A stretch of DNA of 64,000 bases from an uncultured Alteromonadaceae bacterium (GTDB taxonomy: Bacteria > Pseudomonadota > Gammaproteobacteria > Enterobacterales > Alteromonadaceae), in assembly GCA_913056495.1 (NCBI GenBank), contig CAJXMO010000004.1:124001-188000 (forward strand), written 5' to 3'. The position numbers and the translations under genes are program-made. Below the pieces are notes generated by a model that was not told the DNA's origin, ran no database searches, and saw nothing but the letters and a program-made list of their open reading frames with translations. This document shows, one piece after another, positions 1 to 10,265 of the stretch (position 1 is its first letter; each line of letters starts with the position of its first letter).

Positions 1-645
1 ACTGATAGCACCGGTAAATGCCCCTTTTTCATGACCGAACAATTCACTTTCCAATAATTCACCCGGTATCGCACCACAATTAACGGGTACAAACGGCCCT
101 TTCGCTCGTTTGGACAAGCGGTGAATAGACTGGGCGACAACCTCTTTACCTGTACCGGATTCCCCCAGTACCAAAACATTGGCGTCAGTTGGCGCAACCT
201 GCTCTATTAGTTTTCTGACCACCTGCATTTCGTGGCTGTGCCCAACCAGTGTATGCTGAAGATCTTTTGAGGTCTTGAGTTTCTGATTGGGTTTATTACG
301 AAGATAGAGTTCACATCTGTGCAGCGCCTGAGTGAAACCAGAATGATTTATTTCGCTATCAAAGGCCGCAACAACATTCGCTAACCCGGTTAAATCAGAT
401 AACCTTTGATCGACAATAAAAGGTAATTCAGGTGCTTGAGTGATTAATTGCTGACAGGTATCAAAATCCGTATGATCTGTGCTGAGTAAAACCGCTTTCC
501 AGCTCTGATGTTGATTCAACAACTCCGAAGCGCCCGACACATCAACCGAGTCAAAATCTTCACCCATAAACTGCAGAACCGTTTTAAGCGTCGAAAAATC
601 GCCTGTTGAAGAGTCAATTAATAATATTCGTCGGTTAGTTTGCAT
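1..645 (-). CDS. flrA: Sigma-54-dependent flagellar master regulator FlrA (partial)
   Basis: N-terminal 215 residues of a sigma-54 enhancer-binding regulator; the rest lies beyond the left edge. Translated from the minus strand, it starts ATG at 643-645 with a FleQ-like receiver-type domain (residues 1-115, 'RRILLIDSS' at the start), then an AAA+ domain with Walker A GESGTGKE (161-168) and the sigma-54 contact loop GAFTGA (208-213) just before the edge. FlrA/FleQ proteins switch on the class II flagellar genes with sigma-54. Identity as FlrA rather than another NtrC-type regulator rests on the FleQ-like N-terminus and the flagellin next door. flrB and flrC would be expected further left but are not visible. 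Confidence 0.88.
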   Translation of the reverse strand, partial: MQTNRRILLIDSSTGDFSTLKTVLQFMGEDFDSVDVSGASELLNQHQSWKAVLLSTDHTDFDTCQQLITQAPELPFIVDQRLSDLTGLANVVAAFDSEINHSGFTQALHRCELYLRNKPNQKLKTSKDLQHTLVGHSHEMQVVRKLIEQVAPTDANVLVLGESGTGKEVVAQSIHRLSKRAKGPFVPVNCGAIPGELLESELFGHEKGAFTGAIS

Positions 646-707
646 ATGCCTGTCAAATTATTGTTATTAGCTTATCCTTTAGCAGAATTATTGACGAAAA
701 TTGCGTA

Positions 708-737
708 ATAATCCAGTTAAAAACGAAAAAACGTCAA
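708..737 (-). promoter_or_regulatory. Possible sigma-70 promoter of flrA
   Basis: On the minus strand TTGACG (732-737) is followed after 18 bases by GATTAT (708-713), about 60 bases before the flrA ATG. The -10 matches the consensus in four of six positions. Found by eye only. Confidence 0.35.
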
Positions 738-775
738 TTTTTTGTTGAAGACATTAATTTGTACTAAGCAAGATC

Positions 776-803
776 GAAAAAGCACGCTGACAAGCGTGCT
801 TTT
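776..803 (-). terminator. Rho-independent terminator of the divergent flagellin gene
   Basis: An 8-bp perfect stem, AGCACGCT (781-788) with AGCGTGCT (793-800), loop of 4, followed on the minus strand by a T run (776-780). It lies 30 bases past the flagellin stop. The plus strand also carries a short T run, so it may work both ways. It would separate the flagellin transcript from flrA. Confidence 0.8.
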
Positions 804-833
804 GGTTCACAACAAGCGCTGTAAAATACAGGC

Positions 834-1634
834 TTAAGATAATAAGTTCAGGACTGATTGTTCACTTTGACGAGACTGAACAGAAACCGCAGCAGCACTT
901 TGACTCAAAACATCATTCTGCGCCTGCTCTGCAGTTGCTTGCGCATAATCCGTATCCTGCAAACGACTGCGAGCGGCCTGAACATTTTCATCTGTTGTCG
1001 CTAGGTTTCTGGCAATAGACTCAAATGAATTTTGCGTCGCGCCTAAATCACCGCGCTCTGACCCTATAAATTCAATTGCACTGTCGAGCGATTCAAGTAC
1101 AGAGCTAATATCACCCTGAGTGACATCAATATTTTGCAAATCGCTTAACTGCTCGCCAATACCACTGGTATCAAAAGATGCTTTCTGACCAGCGCCTGAT
1201 CCAACCTGAAATGAAAATTCACTATCTTGACCAAATACCGACTGGCCGTTAAATTCAGTATTCTTGATGGTATCCTGAATATTTTGCTGCAATCCTGAAA
1301 TTTCAGATTGAATCGCACTACGATCAGCATCCGTTAAAATACCACTGCCTGATTGAAGCGTTAATTCACGAATACGCTGAGCGTCTTCGTTGATTCCTTG
1401 CAGTGCGCCATCGGTGACTTGAGCCAAGGAAATTCCATCATACACGTTACGTGACGATTGTTGGTAAGCATTAGATTCTGCTGTCAGTCTGTCAATAATT
1501 TGTTGTGCGGCAGCCGCATCAGCCGATTTGTTTACTTTTTTGCCGGATGCCAATTGCTCAAAAACAGTTTCCTGCTTTTTATTCAATTGCTCCAATATGC
1601 TCGCACCGCTGCTTGAAGCACCATTAACATTCAT
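834..1634 (-). CDS. Divergent small flagellin
   Basis: 266-residue flagellin-like protein. The N-terminal D0/D1 region keeps the family signature (LASGKKVNK 28-36, NVYDGISLAQ 63-72, QRIRELTLQS 86-95) and the C-terminal coiled-coil region ends in QSVLNLLS instead of the usual ALSLLG-type end seen in the major flagellin of this window. The middle is short. Start ATG at 1632-1634 has AGGAG eight bases upstream. It has its own sigma-70-like promoter and terminator, so it looks monocistronic. Flagellins polymerise into the filament after export by the flagellar type III system. The sequence is far enough from the major flagellin to suggest a minor, structural or regulatory subunit; that role is inference. 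Confidence 0.85.
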   Translation of the reverse strand: MNVNGASSSGASILEQLNKKQETVFEQLASGKKVNKSADAAAAQQIIDRLTAESNAYQQSSRNVYDGISLAQVTDGALQGINEDAQRIRELTLQSGSGILTDADRSAIQSEISGLQQNIQDTIKNTEFNGQSVFGQDSEFSFQVGSGAGQKASFDTSGIGEQLSDLQNIDVTQGDISSVLESLDSAIEFIGSERGDLGATQNSFESIARNLATTDENVQAARSRLQDTDYAQATAEQAQNDVLSQSAAAVSVQSRQSEQSVLNLLS

Positions 1635-1666
1635 GACTACAACTCCTAAATCAAGATATTGCCATC

Positions 1667-1694
1667 AGTATAGCTCAATGGGCGATTAGGTCAA
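1667..1694 (-). promoter_or_regulatory. Sigma-70-like promoter of the divergent flagellin
   Basis: On the minus strand TTGACC (1689-1694), 16 bases, TATACT (1667-1672), giving a leader of about 25 bases before the ATG. No good sigma-28 or sigma-54 match was found in the same gap, unlike the major flagellin. Confidence 0.5.
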
Positions 1695-1735
1695 TAATTA
1701 CACTACCTGGACAAGCTCAAATTTTGTACATTTGT

Positions 1736-2857
1736 TTAGTCAGATAGGATACTTTCTGCAACTCGCTTAACGTCGGCATCGGTTAAATAAGGATGCATTG
1801 GTAAACTAAAACAACGTTTTGCTATATTCTCTGCGACACTGAAATCAAAGTCACCAGACTTGAGCCCTTTAAAAACGGTTTGCTGGTGCATACAGGTGGC
1901 ATAATAAACCGCAGTGGGTATATTTTGATTCTTGGCTCGCTGTTGCAATATAGTTCGACGAGTATTTTTAGCAAGTAAAGTATACTGAGCCCAACTACTA
2001 GTATACCCATTTTTACAAACAGGGGCTTTGATTTCCGGTTTATCCATGAATAACTTTGTATAAAGCAAAGCGATTTCATTACGTCTTTTCAGCTCTTGCG
2101 GAAAAATGGCTAATTTTTCTAATAAAACAGCTGCCTGAATGGTATCTAACCTACTGTTTAAACCAATTCGAATATTATCGTATTTATCAACGCCCTTTCC
2201 ATGGACTCGAATTGAACGCATCAGTTCTGCATATTCGTCATTATTGGTAAAAACCGCACCACCATCACCATAACAACCTAATGGTTTAGCAGGGAAAAAG
2301 CTAGTGGTTGCTATGTCCGCAAAACTTCCGGCTTTTTGTGTACCGATTTGGCCACCAAATCCTTGAGCGGCATCTTCTATCACTTTTAAGTTATGCTTTT
2401 TCGCAATCTGGTTAATATTTGGATAATCAGCTGGCTGACCAAATAAATCAACCGCCATAATCGCTTTTAGATTTAGCTCTGACTTGGTATGTACATGCTC
2501 TATCGTAGCTTCTAACTTTTCAACCGACACATTAAAAGTGTCTGGATCACTATCAATAAATATTGGCGTTGCTCCAGTTAAAGCAATCACTTCAGCTGAT
2601 GCAAAAAAAGTAAAGGTTGGTACGATTACAGCATCCCCCTGGCCAACTCCTAGGGTCATCAATGCAATTTGCAATGCATCAGTACCGTTAGCGCAGGTAA
2701 TTACATGCTTAACACCCACATATTCGGCAAGTTGATATTCTAGTTCAGAAACCTCGGGGCCCAAAATATATTGCCCATGAGCTAAGACAGCACTTATGCG
2801 TTTATCGATTCTAATTTTTACCTGCTCGTACTGAGCTTTTAAATCTATAAACTGCAT
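1736..2857 (-). CDS. wbpE: WbpE-like UDP-3-keto-GlcNAcA aminotransferase (DegT family)
   Basis: 373-residue PLP aminotransferase of the DegT/DnrJ/EryC1/StrS fold. The start [12 protein letters not shown] is typical of the WbpE group, and the PLP lysine is K191 in FFPAKPLGCYGDGG (188-200). In the WbpA-B-E-D route it puts an amino group on C3 of UDP-GlcNAc uronate, making the substrate for WbpD. It is last in the wbpA-wbpB-wbpD-wbpE run and abuts wbpD with a 1-base overlap. Assignment rests on the operon as much as on the sequence. Confidence 0.88.
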   Translation of the reverse strand: MQFIDLKAQYEQVKIRIDKRISAVLAHGQYILGPEVSELEYQLAEYVGVKHVITCANGTDALQIALMTLGVGQGDAVIVPTFTFFASAEVIALTGATPIFIDSDPDTFNVSVEKLEATIEHVHTKSELNLKAIMAVDLFGQPADYPNINQIAKKHNLKVIEDAAQGFGGQIGTQKAGSFADIATTSFFPAKPLGCYGDGGAVFTNNDEYAELMRSIRVHGKGVDKYDNIRIGLNSRLDTIQAAVLLEKLAIFPQELKRRNEIALLYTKLFMDKPEIKAPVCKNGYTSSWAQYTLLAKNTRRTILQQRAKNQNIPTAVYYATCMHQQTVFKGLKSGDFDFSVAENIAKRCFSLPMHPYLTDADVKRVAESILSD

Positions 2858-3441
2858 TAATCGGCCACCTTGATAAGGCGATTTCCTTTAAGTTGATAAG
2901 TAATATTTTGATGCGGACAGCTTACCAGCCCTTCACCGGTAACAGGCAAATCCAGCTTCTCACCAAACTCACTCATCCAACCAACTTGTTTTGCCGGTAC
3001 ACCCACCATAAGTGCGTAATCGGGTACGTCTTTATTAATTACGGCACCTGCTCCAACAAATGCATAACGACCTATTGTAACACCGCAAACAATGGTGCAA
3101 TTTGCGCCTAGAGTCGCACCCTGTTTAACAAGCGTATCTCTATATTCTGCTTTACGCTCAATGGCACTTCTCGGATTATAAACATTGGTAAACACCATGC
3201 TTGGGCCACAAAATACATCATCCTCTAATGTGACATTGTCATATACTGAAACATTGTTTTGAATTTTACAGTTATTACCAATAGTCACTTTATTCCCAAT
3301 AAATACGTTTTGACCAAGCGAACATTTTTTCCCGATTTTTGCTCCTGAGCAAATATGGACAAAATGCCAGACCCTTGAACCATCACCTATTTGAGCACCT
3401 GAATCTATAATAGAAGATGCGTGGATAAATAAATCAGTCAT
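2857..3441 (-). CDS. wbpD: WbpD-like UDP-3-amino sugar N-acetyltransferase
   Basis: 194-residue left-handed beta-helix acetyltransferase made of hexapeptide repeats (isoleucine/valine every sixth residue, e.g. [16 protein letters not shown], residues 14-29). WbpD proteins acetylate the 3-amino group of UDP-2-acetamido-3-amino-2,3-dideoxy-glucuronate using acetyl-CoA. It sits between the oxidoreductase and the aminotransferase, as in O-antigen loci that make diacetamido uronic acids. The final residues run up to wbpE without a gap. Confidence 0.9.
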   Translation of the reverse strand: MTDLFIHASSIIDSGAQIGDGSRVWHFVHICSGAKIGKKCSLGQNVFIGNKVTIGNNCKIQNNVSVYDNVTLEDDVFCGPSMVFTNVYNPRSAIERKAEYRDTLVKQGATLGANCTIVCGVTIGRYAFVGAGAVINKDVPDYALMVGVPAKQVGWMSEFGEKLDLPVTGEGLVSCPHQNITYQLKGNRLIKVAD

Positions 3442-3446
3442 GGCAA

Positions 3447-4403
<957 letters not shown>

Positions 4404-4406
4404 CTA

Positions 4407-5711
4407 TTAGGCCTTAATAATCTTATTTGAGCTATTTTTGTAATATCCGCGAGTATCAATAACTAACTGGCTTGCCTGTTCTATCATTTCATAATCAAAT
4501 GCATCATGCGCAGTTGCCAATATAACAGCATCATAAGAACTCAAGGTTTCGCGAGTTAACTCTATGCTGGATAATTCGAAATTATATTTTCGAACCCTTG
4601 GTAAACACTTTACATGGGGATCTGAATACGCCACATAGGCACCTTTATGCAATAACATATCTAGCAGTTGCAGAGACGGAGATTCGCGCATATCATCCAC
4701 GTTTTTTTTATACGCCATTCCTAAAATTAAAACCCGACTGCCGTTTATCGCTTTTTTATGCTTATTGAGTGCATCTGCCACTTTATCGACTACCCATAAT
4801 GGCATAGCAGAATTCACTTCACCGGCAAGTTCGATAAAACGAGTATGAACCCCATACTCTCTCGCTTTCCAGGTTAAATAAAATGGGTCAATTGGAATAC
4901 AGTGCCCGCCTATACCAGGGCCCGGATAATAAGCTGTAAACCCAAATGGTTTAGTTGCAGCAGCATCAATAACCTCATGGATATCTATGCCCATTTTGTC
5001 TGCCACTATTTTCATTTCGTTAACCAAGCCGATATTAACTGCACGATGGATATTTTCCAGTAACTTAGTCATTTCAGCGGCCTGAGTGCTCGAAACAGGA
5101 ACGACCTTATCTACTGCTTTCTCATATAGTGCGATTCCTACTTCTAAACATGCTGGTGTGCTTCCGCCAACTACTTTAGGAATAGTTTGAGTATTATAGT
5201 GAAGGTTGCCCGGGTCTTCGCGCTCCGGTGAATAAACCAGAAAGATATCCTTACCAACAATCAGCTCTTGTTGTTCGATAAGCGGTTTTAATTCTTCTTC
5301 TGTTGTGCCCGGATAAGTAGTACTTTCCAATGAAACAACCTGCCCTTTTTTTAAGTAGGGGGCAATTTGATTCATTGTACTCAGCACATAACTTAAATCA
5401 GGCTCGCGATATTTATTAAGTGGTGTTGGGACACATAAAATAACCGCATCACATTCTTCTATCCGAGAAAAGTCCGTTGTTGCGCTAAATCCTTTTTCGT
5501 TGGCTAGCGCAATTTCAGCGTTACTGATATGTTCGATATGTGTTAGCCCGTGATTTAACTGTTCAACAACTCGATCAGCAATGTCAAAGCCTATGACTCT
5601 GAAACCTACATCAGTGTATCTAAGCGCAAGGGGCAATCCGACATAACCTAAGCCGACAATGCCAATTTTAGCAGAATGCTTTTTAATAGCCTGAGTTAAA
5701 TAAATGCACAT
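4407..5711 (-). CDS. wbpA: WbpA-like UDP-GlcNAc C6 dehydrogenase
   Basis: 434-residue UDP-sugar dehydrogenase. NAD-binding [13 protein letters not shown] (17-29) starts the first Rossmann domain; the catalytic cysteine is C271 in [13 protein letters not shown]; the C-terminal UDP-binding domain begins near residue 320. It oxidises the 6-hydroxyl of UDP-GlcNAc to the uronic acid, the first step for wbpB, wbpD and wbpE downstream. First gene of the operon; start ATG at 5709-5711 has only a weak ribosome site. No WbpI-type C2 epimerase follows, so the predicted product is UDP-GlcNAc3NAcA rather than the manno form. A UDP-glucose or UDP-GalNAc specificity is not excluded. Confidence 0.88.
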   Translation of the reverse strand: MCIYLTQAIKKHSAKIGIVGLGYVGLPLALRYTDVGFRVIGFDIADRVVEQLNHGLTHIEHISNAEIALANEKGFSATTDFSRIEECDAVILCVPTPLNKYREPDLSYVLSTMNQIAPYLKKGQVVSLESTTYPGTTEEELKPLIEQQELIVGKDIFLVYSPEREDPGNLHYNTQTIPKVVGGSTPACLEVGIALYEKAVDKVVPVSSTQAAEMTKLLENIHRAVNIGLVNEMKIVADKMGIDIHEVIDAAATKPFGFTAYYPGPGIGGHCIPIDPFYLTWKAREYGVHTRFIELAGEVNSAMPLWVVDKVADALNKHKKAINGSRVLILGMAYKKNVDDMRESPSLQLLDMLLHKGAYVAYSDPHVKCLPRVRKYNFELSSIELTRETLSSYDAVILATAHDAFDYEMIEQASQLVIDTRGYYKNSSNKIIKA

Positions 5712-6015
5712 ATAATGACTTCAAATATTCTTTATGTATTAACTATCGGTAAGATGAGATGAAACTTAACCTCATTCTATTAGTTGTATATAGCTTTTCT
5801 TTTTATATAGTAATAGATATACCAACATTTTATAAACTCGCTTCTCGCTGTAGCTAGAGTTTACACTGACATAGCACGTCCAATTTTAATAGTCTGACAA
5901 TATGTTAAACCAATTAATCTCATTTGTATCTCACATTAGCCAAACCTTAAAAATATTTATTAATGTTTTCGGTGCTTTATCTGCTAACATTGCTAATACA
6001 AACAACTGAATAACA
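5712..6015. other. Divergent intergenic region between wbpA and the methyltransferase gene
   Basis: 304 bases, very AT-rich, with divergent genes on either side, so it must hold promoters for both. No convincing -35/-10 pair, operator, ops/JUMPstart element or small gene was recognised on either strand. Confidence 0.5.
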
Positions 6016-6948
6016 ATGTCAGGTCGAAATACTTTTCAATACAATTCTCATATAAACGGGTATTCAGGTATGAACCAAATTAAACAATTATTGATCGATT
6101 TAGATATATGTTCTGAGAACAGTATTCACCCGTATTTTCCAAATGTAAGAGACAGAAATGATATTTCTGTTCTGAAATGCAATAAATCAGGCGTACTTTT
6201 TCTTTCCGAATCTGAACACATTGAGGCTAAATATTATGAAGAAAAACCCGAATTTAGCTATTGGTCAGCAGAAAGTCGGCAAGAAGGTATCTTTGCCGGA
6301 TACGAAGATTTAGAGCGCAGAGTAAACCTGATAAAACCAATCATCCTAAATAAATCATGGGCAGATATAGGTACCGGATTAGGGGGGATACTAGACGAAC
6401 TAGGCCAGTATGCCAAACAAACATATGCCGTAGAGCCACAACGAAATACCCGGAAAAACTTAGAAAAGCTGGGTTACAAAACTTCAGATTCAATCAAAAA
6501 CTTACAAAGTGACGAAATCGATGTATGTACACTTTTTCACGTTTTCGAGCATTTTGTAAATCCACTGGAAGAATTAACTGAGTTAAATAGTAAAATGTCA
6601 GAAAAAGGCAAAATTGTCATCGAAGTCCCACACGCTAATGACTTTTTAATTTCACATCTGGATTCTGAACCTTTTAAAAAGTTTACGTTTTGGAGCGAAC
6701 ATTTAATTTTGCATACGCGGCAAAGTTTAAAGGTTTTTTTGGAAAACGCAGGATTTAGCAATATTCAAATCTCGGGGTATCAGCGATACCCACTGGCAAA
6801 TCATCTTCACTGGTTAGCTAAAGGCAAACCCGGCGGACATATTGAATGGAATAACCTCAGAACACCAGATCTGGATTGCGCCTATCAAAATTTACTAAAC
6901 ACCTTAGATGCTACAGATACTTTGATAGCAACCGCACAGAAAATTTAG
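6016..6948 (+). CDS. Class I SAM-dependent methyltransferase
   Basis: 310 residues. SAM-binding motif I is ADIGTGLGGIL (about 117-127), followed by acidic motif II near AVEPQ and the post-motif DVCTLFHVFEHF (about 163-174), a Methyltransf_23-type pattern. The first 110 residues show no recognised domain. Another ATG at 6070 (codon 19) is possible; neither start has a strong ribosome site. It stands alone on the plus strand between minus-strand sugar operons, so methylation of a glycan residue or sugar nucleotide is a reasonable guess, but the substrate is unknown. Very AT-rich, which fits acquired glycan genes. Confidence 0.75.
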   Translation: MSGRNTFQYNSHINGYSGMNQIKQLLIDLDICSENSIHPYFPNVRDRNDISVLKCNKSGVLFLSESEHIEAKYYEEKPEFSYWSAESRQEGIFAGYEDLERRVNLIKPIILNKSWADIGTGLGGILDELGQYAKQTYAVEPQRNTRKNLEKLGYKTSDSIKNLQSDEIDVCTLFHVFEHFVNPLEELTELNSKMSEKGKIVIEVPHANDFLISHLDSEPFKKFTFWSEHLILHTRQSLKVFLENAGFSNIQISGYQRYPLANHLHWLAKGKPGGHIEWNNLRTPDLDCAYQNLLNTLDATDTLIATAQKI

Positions 6949-7005
6949 GGGTAGGCAACTGCACTGCACATAACAGTAATTGCAGTATTTAAGCTTGATA
7001 ACTCA

Positions 7006-7638
7006 TTATTTCAGGCTTAACCGAGCGGGCGTTCCCAGATATAGTCCTTTTTCTTTTATACTTTTGACGACTGTTGCGCCTGCGCCGATTATACAACTAT
7101 CGGCTAAAGAAATATTTTCAATAACAACAGCTCCAACACCAATAAATACATGTTGGCCGATGTTGACCGAGCCGGCCAAAGACACGCCTGGAGAAATATT
7201 AACAAAGCCTTCAAGGCGGCTATCATGCTCGACACACGCGTTAGAATTAATAATAGCGAATCTTCCTATATGGGCGTCTGCATTAACGATTGCCCCCGGC
7301 ATAATCACTGTTCCCTCACCAATCACAGCGCTATCTGATACTATTGAATCAGGATGTATCAGTACGGGAAACTTAGCTGCAGGATCATTTTTTTTAATAA
7401 ATTGAAACAGTTTTTCGCGAATCAGAGAGTCGCCTATAGCAATAAAATAATTATGGCAATCTCGTTCATGCTCTAGGCTGAATATACTAACGTCATTCCC
7501 TAAGACCGGATAGTTATAGTGCATATCACCACAGTCGCTTGCAACAAAGCCGAGTAAATTAAATTTATTTTGTGCTTTAATTATATCTGCAATAACTTTA
7601 GCGTGTCCGGATGCGCCAAATACTATGATATTTTCCAT
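7006..7638 (-). CDS. NeuD/PglD/PerB-family sugar O- or N-acetyltransferase
   Basis: 210-residue acetyltransferase: an N-terminal Rossmann-like sugar-nucleotide domain (IIVFGASGHAKVIADII, 4-20) and a C-terminal left-handed beta-helix with hexapeptide repeats from about residue 95 (VIGEGTVIMPGAIVNADAHIG). Family members N-acetylate UDP-4-amino sugars (PglD), GDP-perosamine (PerB) or O-acetylate sialic acid (NeuD). It is last in the gmd operon and overlaps the TIM-barrel gene by one base. With Gmd and a perosamine synthase upstream, N-acetylation of a GDP-4-amino-4,6-dideoxy sugar is the favoured role; nonulosonate O-acetylation is the alternative. Confidence 0.82.
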   Translation of the reverse strand: MENIIVFGASGHAKVIADIIKAQNKFNLLGFVASDCGDMHYNYPVLGNDVSIFSLEHERDCHNYFIAIGDSLIREKLFQFIKKNDPAAKFPVLIHPDSIVSDSAVIGEGTVIMPGAIVNADAHIGRFAIINSNACVEHDSRLEGFVNISPGVSLAGSVNIGQHVFIGVGAVVIENISLADSCIIGAGATVVKSIKEKGLYLGTPARLSLK

Positions 7639-8495
7639 TACAAAATTCTATCGAGTAAAATGTAAGAATATTCAATTTCTTTTAAATCTTCGTATATCTC
7701 CAGAGTAAACGTCTTGCCTGATAAATCAAGATCTCTCAACTCCTGATAAAGCATAGAGTTTTCTTTTAATCCCAGATTCAAATCACTCAAGCCATTATTA
7801 TCACTAATATGCAGATAATCACTGCACTCCGTTAAGACTTTTAGTTGTTGATAAAAATTTAATCCCAACGTTTTGCATGATACCTTCAGATGAGCGACAT
7901 CCAGAAGCAATTTGTAGTGCTGATTGACAAAATTATTCTTATATTCACTCGCATGAGTCAGCAAAAAAGGGTTCTTACCTTTAAAAGATCGATAGTTAGC
8001 ATCTGAAAAAACGTTGTTCTCTACATACAATTCGACACCTTGCACAAGAGCAAATTGACTCAACTCAAGTATTCCTGCCTGAAAGCGCTTAAAGGCTTCT
8101 TCATAAGGCATTATATTGGCCGAGCTAATTTTCTTCCCAAGCTCAGATACTTTAGGTTCTATTCTAAATCCCGCGTGTAACCCAAACTTGTCAGCGCCCA
8201 AATCTGCACTAATGGCTAATGTTTTTTTAATAAAAGTTAAACTTTTTTCATAATCTATTGAGCTGGATAAATTCAGCACAAAGCTAGTCTCAGGTGGTGG
8301 AAAATAGTTGTGACAACGATAAGTTAAATTGTACTTTTCTTTTAATTCAAGTAGATCTTCCAACCAATGAGCATACAAATGAGTACCGCCCGACAACTCA
8401 ATTTTGTCAAAGCCAGCAATTGCCAAAGATTCTACTGCATCAGCAATTTTCTTTGCTCTAATGCAAGACGAAGAAATGTAAATACTATCCGACAT
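7638..8495 (-). CDS. Xylose-isomerase-like TIM-barrel protein in a nonulosonate operon
   Basis: 285 residues resembling the sugar phosphate isomerase/epimerase (AP endonuclease 2) superfamily. The likely metal set is visible: E159 (LYVENN), D199 and H202 (LLLDVAHLK), H229 (YLHISDN) and E266 (FTLEIYE). One base overlaps each neighbour, neuB upstream and the acetyltransferase downstream. The operon has no NeuC/LegG-type hydrolysing epimerase, so this protein is a candidate for the missing sugar-releasing or epimerising step. The exact reaction is not known and the role is inference from position. Confidence 0.72.
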   Translation of the reverse strand: MSDSIYISSSCIRAKKIADAVESLAIAGFDKIELSGGTHLYAHWLEDLLELKEKYNLTYRCHNYFPPPETSFVLNLSSSIDYEKSLTFIKKTLAISADLGADKFGLHAGFRIEPKVSELGKKISSANIMPYEEAFKRFQAGILELSQFALVQGVELYVENNVFSDANYRSFKGKNPFLLTHASEYKNNFVNQHYKLLLDVAHLKVSCKTLGLNFYQQLKVLTECSDYLHISDNNGLSDLNLGLKENSMLYQELRDLDLSGKTFTLEIYEDLKEIEYSYILLDRIL

Positions 8496-9553
8496 TAACT
8501 TAACTGCTCTTCAATAACTTGGTCAGGAGCATAATCTCGCTCTGCAAGGCTTCCGATTAAGCTATCCACGAGAATACTGGATATCCCCTGCCCACCGGTC
8601 CTTTTTGCTGTTAAGTTAAGCTCAGTGAAAGCTTCACCTTTTTTAATTTCGCACCTTGCTACCAAAGACTTTTGTAAAGAACGTCGAGTAGCTTGCTCTG
8701 ATTTAGTAGGTTGCTTTTCGCCAGTGCCCATCGCTAATTCAGCTTGCCTTACACTGAAGACAAACTCTTTTAACTCTTCTGGCGACAAAGAAGCAGAATG
8801 ATCAGGTCCCTGCATATCTTTATCTAATGTAAAATGTTTTTCTATTACTTTAACCCCTAACGGAATAGTATAAGGCGCTATGCCAACGCCCTCTGAGTGA
8901 TCTGAATACCCAACTAGACAATCAAATTTAGTTTGATATACAGGTATCACATTTAAATTTGCTTCTTCAACAGGCATTGGATAATTACCAGTACATTGTA
9001 ATACAATAAGGTTCTGATTATAGACCTTAATATTATTTACAGCTTGTCCTACCTCTTTCATAAAACTCATACCTGTAGACAAAATAATAGGCTTATTTGT
9101 TTTGGCTATTTTTCGTAAAAATGCGATATTAGTCAGATCTGTGGAGGCAATTTTATAAGCCTGAACATCTAATTTTTCAAGTATATCAAGGCTGCTTTCA
9201 TCAAAAGGCGTACATAAGAAAATAATGCCCAACTGCTCGCAATAAGCTTTTAATTCAGCTAAAGCTTCAAACGATAACTCTAATTTTTTAAGCATTTCAA
9301 ACTGAGTCTCGCCTGTTCCTGTCGTTGATGTTTGATAGGGCGCTTTTTCAACATTACTCAAAATGAGATTTTCAGTACTAAAAGCCTGAAATTTGACCGC
9401 ATCCGCTTTAACTGAAACTGCTAAGTCAATTAATTTTTTAGCAGTATTAATACTGCCATTATGATTTACGCCCGCTTCTGCAATAATAAAACAAGGGCTG
9501 CTCTCAGAAATAAGCCTATGTGCGATTTTTATATTTTTATTCAACATTATCAT
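8495..9553 (-). CDS. neuB: NeuB-family nonulosonic acid synthase (non-Pse type)
   Basis: 352 residues: a TIM-barrel NeuB domain with the signature FIIAEAGVNHNG (22-33) and LSTGM, then a C-terminal SAF/antifreeze-like domain from about 290. The family condenses phosphoenolpyruvate with a six-carbon N-acyl mannosamine-type sugar to make a nine-carbon acid. It differs clearly from the PseI of this window (AEAGVNHNG against AELSGNHN), placing it with the NeuB/LegI branch. An alternative ATG lies at 9547. It overlaps the CMP-transferase gene upstream by 17 bases. The true sugar substrate depends on the unusual GDP-sugar genes at the head of the operon. Confidence 0.88.
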   Translation of the reverse strand: MIMLNKNIKIAHRLISESSPCFIIAEAGVNHNGSINTAKKLIDLAVSVKADAVKFQAFSTENLILSNVEKAPYQTSTTGTGETQFEMLKKLELSFEALAELKAYCEQLGIIFLCTPFDESSLDILEKLDVQAYKIASTDLTNIAFLRKIAKTNKPIILSTGMSFMKEVGQAVNNIKVYNQNLIVLQCTGNYPMPVEEANLNVIPVYQTKFDCLVGYSDHSEGVGIAPYTIPLGVKVIEKHFTLDKDMQGPDHSASLSPEELKEFVFSVRQAELAMGTGEKQPTKSEQATRRSLQKSLVARCEIKKGEAFTELNLTAKRTGGQGISSILVDSLIGSLAERDYAPDQVIEEQLS

Positions 9554-10265
9554 TTGACCTGCTTCTGGAAAGGATTAATTCGAAGTACTCTAAATCTAAT
9601 TCTGTGTCTATATCAAGGGAGTGTTCTTCGTCAACTTTGAGCATGCCGATCGGACTTGCCCAAAGCTGGTTATTTTCACGATACGCTTTTACATTAATGC
9701 CGTCACAAACGCCATTTAACCGATAAGCATCTGGCAATAACTGACGCTGGTAGTAATTATTAATATTTATTCCGTCTATAAATGCGTCCAAGGTACAGCC
9801 AGTAGAGTTTTGTTTAAACATCCAATAGGGGTGGTTTGCTCCTTCACAAGGTGTCACACTTCTAATGCAGGCGTAATCACCCGCCTTCAACATATCAACT
9901 GCAGACTTTAAAATTTCAGGTGTTTTAAACGGCGTTGTTGGTCTCAAATAAACAATACCATCAACACTAACCTGCTTACTTTCAAACCAGGTCAGCAAAT
10001 GATCAATCACTTGTTGGTCTGAGCTTGTATCCTGAGCAAACTCGTCCGGCCTCAAAAATGGTACCTTGACTCCATAAGAAGACGCAACTTCAGCAATGTC
10101 TATATCGTCGGTTGAAACGATAATATCTTCAACAGGAAAGACTTCTAATGCAGCTTTAATCGTATAAGCTATAAGGGGCTGACCACCCACTTCTCTTATA
10201 TTTTTTCGAATAACGCCTTTAGAGCCTCCTCTTGCCGGTATAAGCGCAATAATCTTGTTATTCAT
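9537..10265 (-). CDS. neuA: CMP-nonulosonic acid cytidylyltransferase (NeuA/LegF-like)
   Basis: 242 residues when started at ATG 10263-10265; a longer reading from TTG 10280 adds five residues but is less likely. The N-terminal CTP-binding motif is IIALIPARGGSKGV (5-18). The family activates nine-carbon sugars as CMP esters for transfer. It sits between the aminotransferase gene (8-base overlap) and neuB, so it presumably activates the product of that neuB. A second paralogue, PseF, lies 18 kb away in the pseudaminic acid operon. Confidence 0.87.
   Translation of the reverse strand: MNNKIIALIPARGGSKGVIRKNIREVGGQPLIAYTIKAALEVFPVEDIIVSTDDIDIAEVASSYGVKVPFLRPDEFAQDTSSDQQVIDHLLTWFESKQVSVDGIVYLRPTTPFKTPEILKSAVDMLKAGDYACIRSVTPCEGANHPYWMFKQNSTGCTLDAFIDGININNYYQRQLLPDAYRLNGVCDGINVKAYRENNQLWASPIGMLKVDEEHSLDIDTELDLEYFELILSRSRSNDNVE

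Noticed and set aside
6949..7005. ACTGCA/TGCAGT repeat between the methyltransferase and acetyltransferase genes as a terminator
   Set aside because: Short stem, large loop and no T run.
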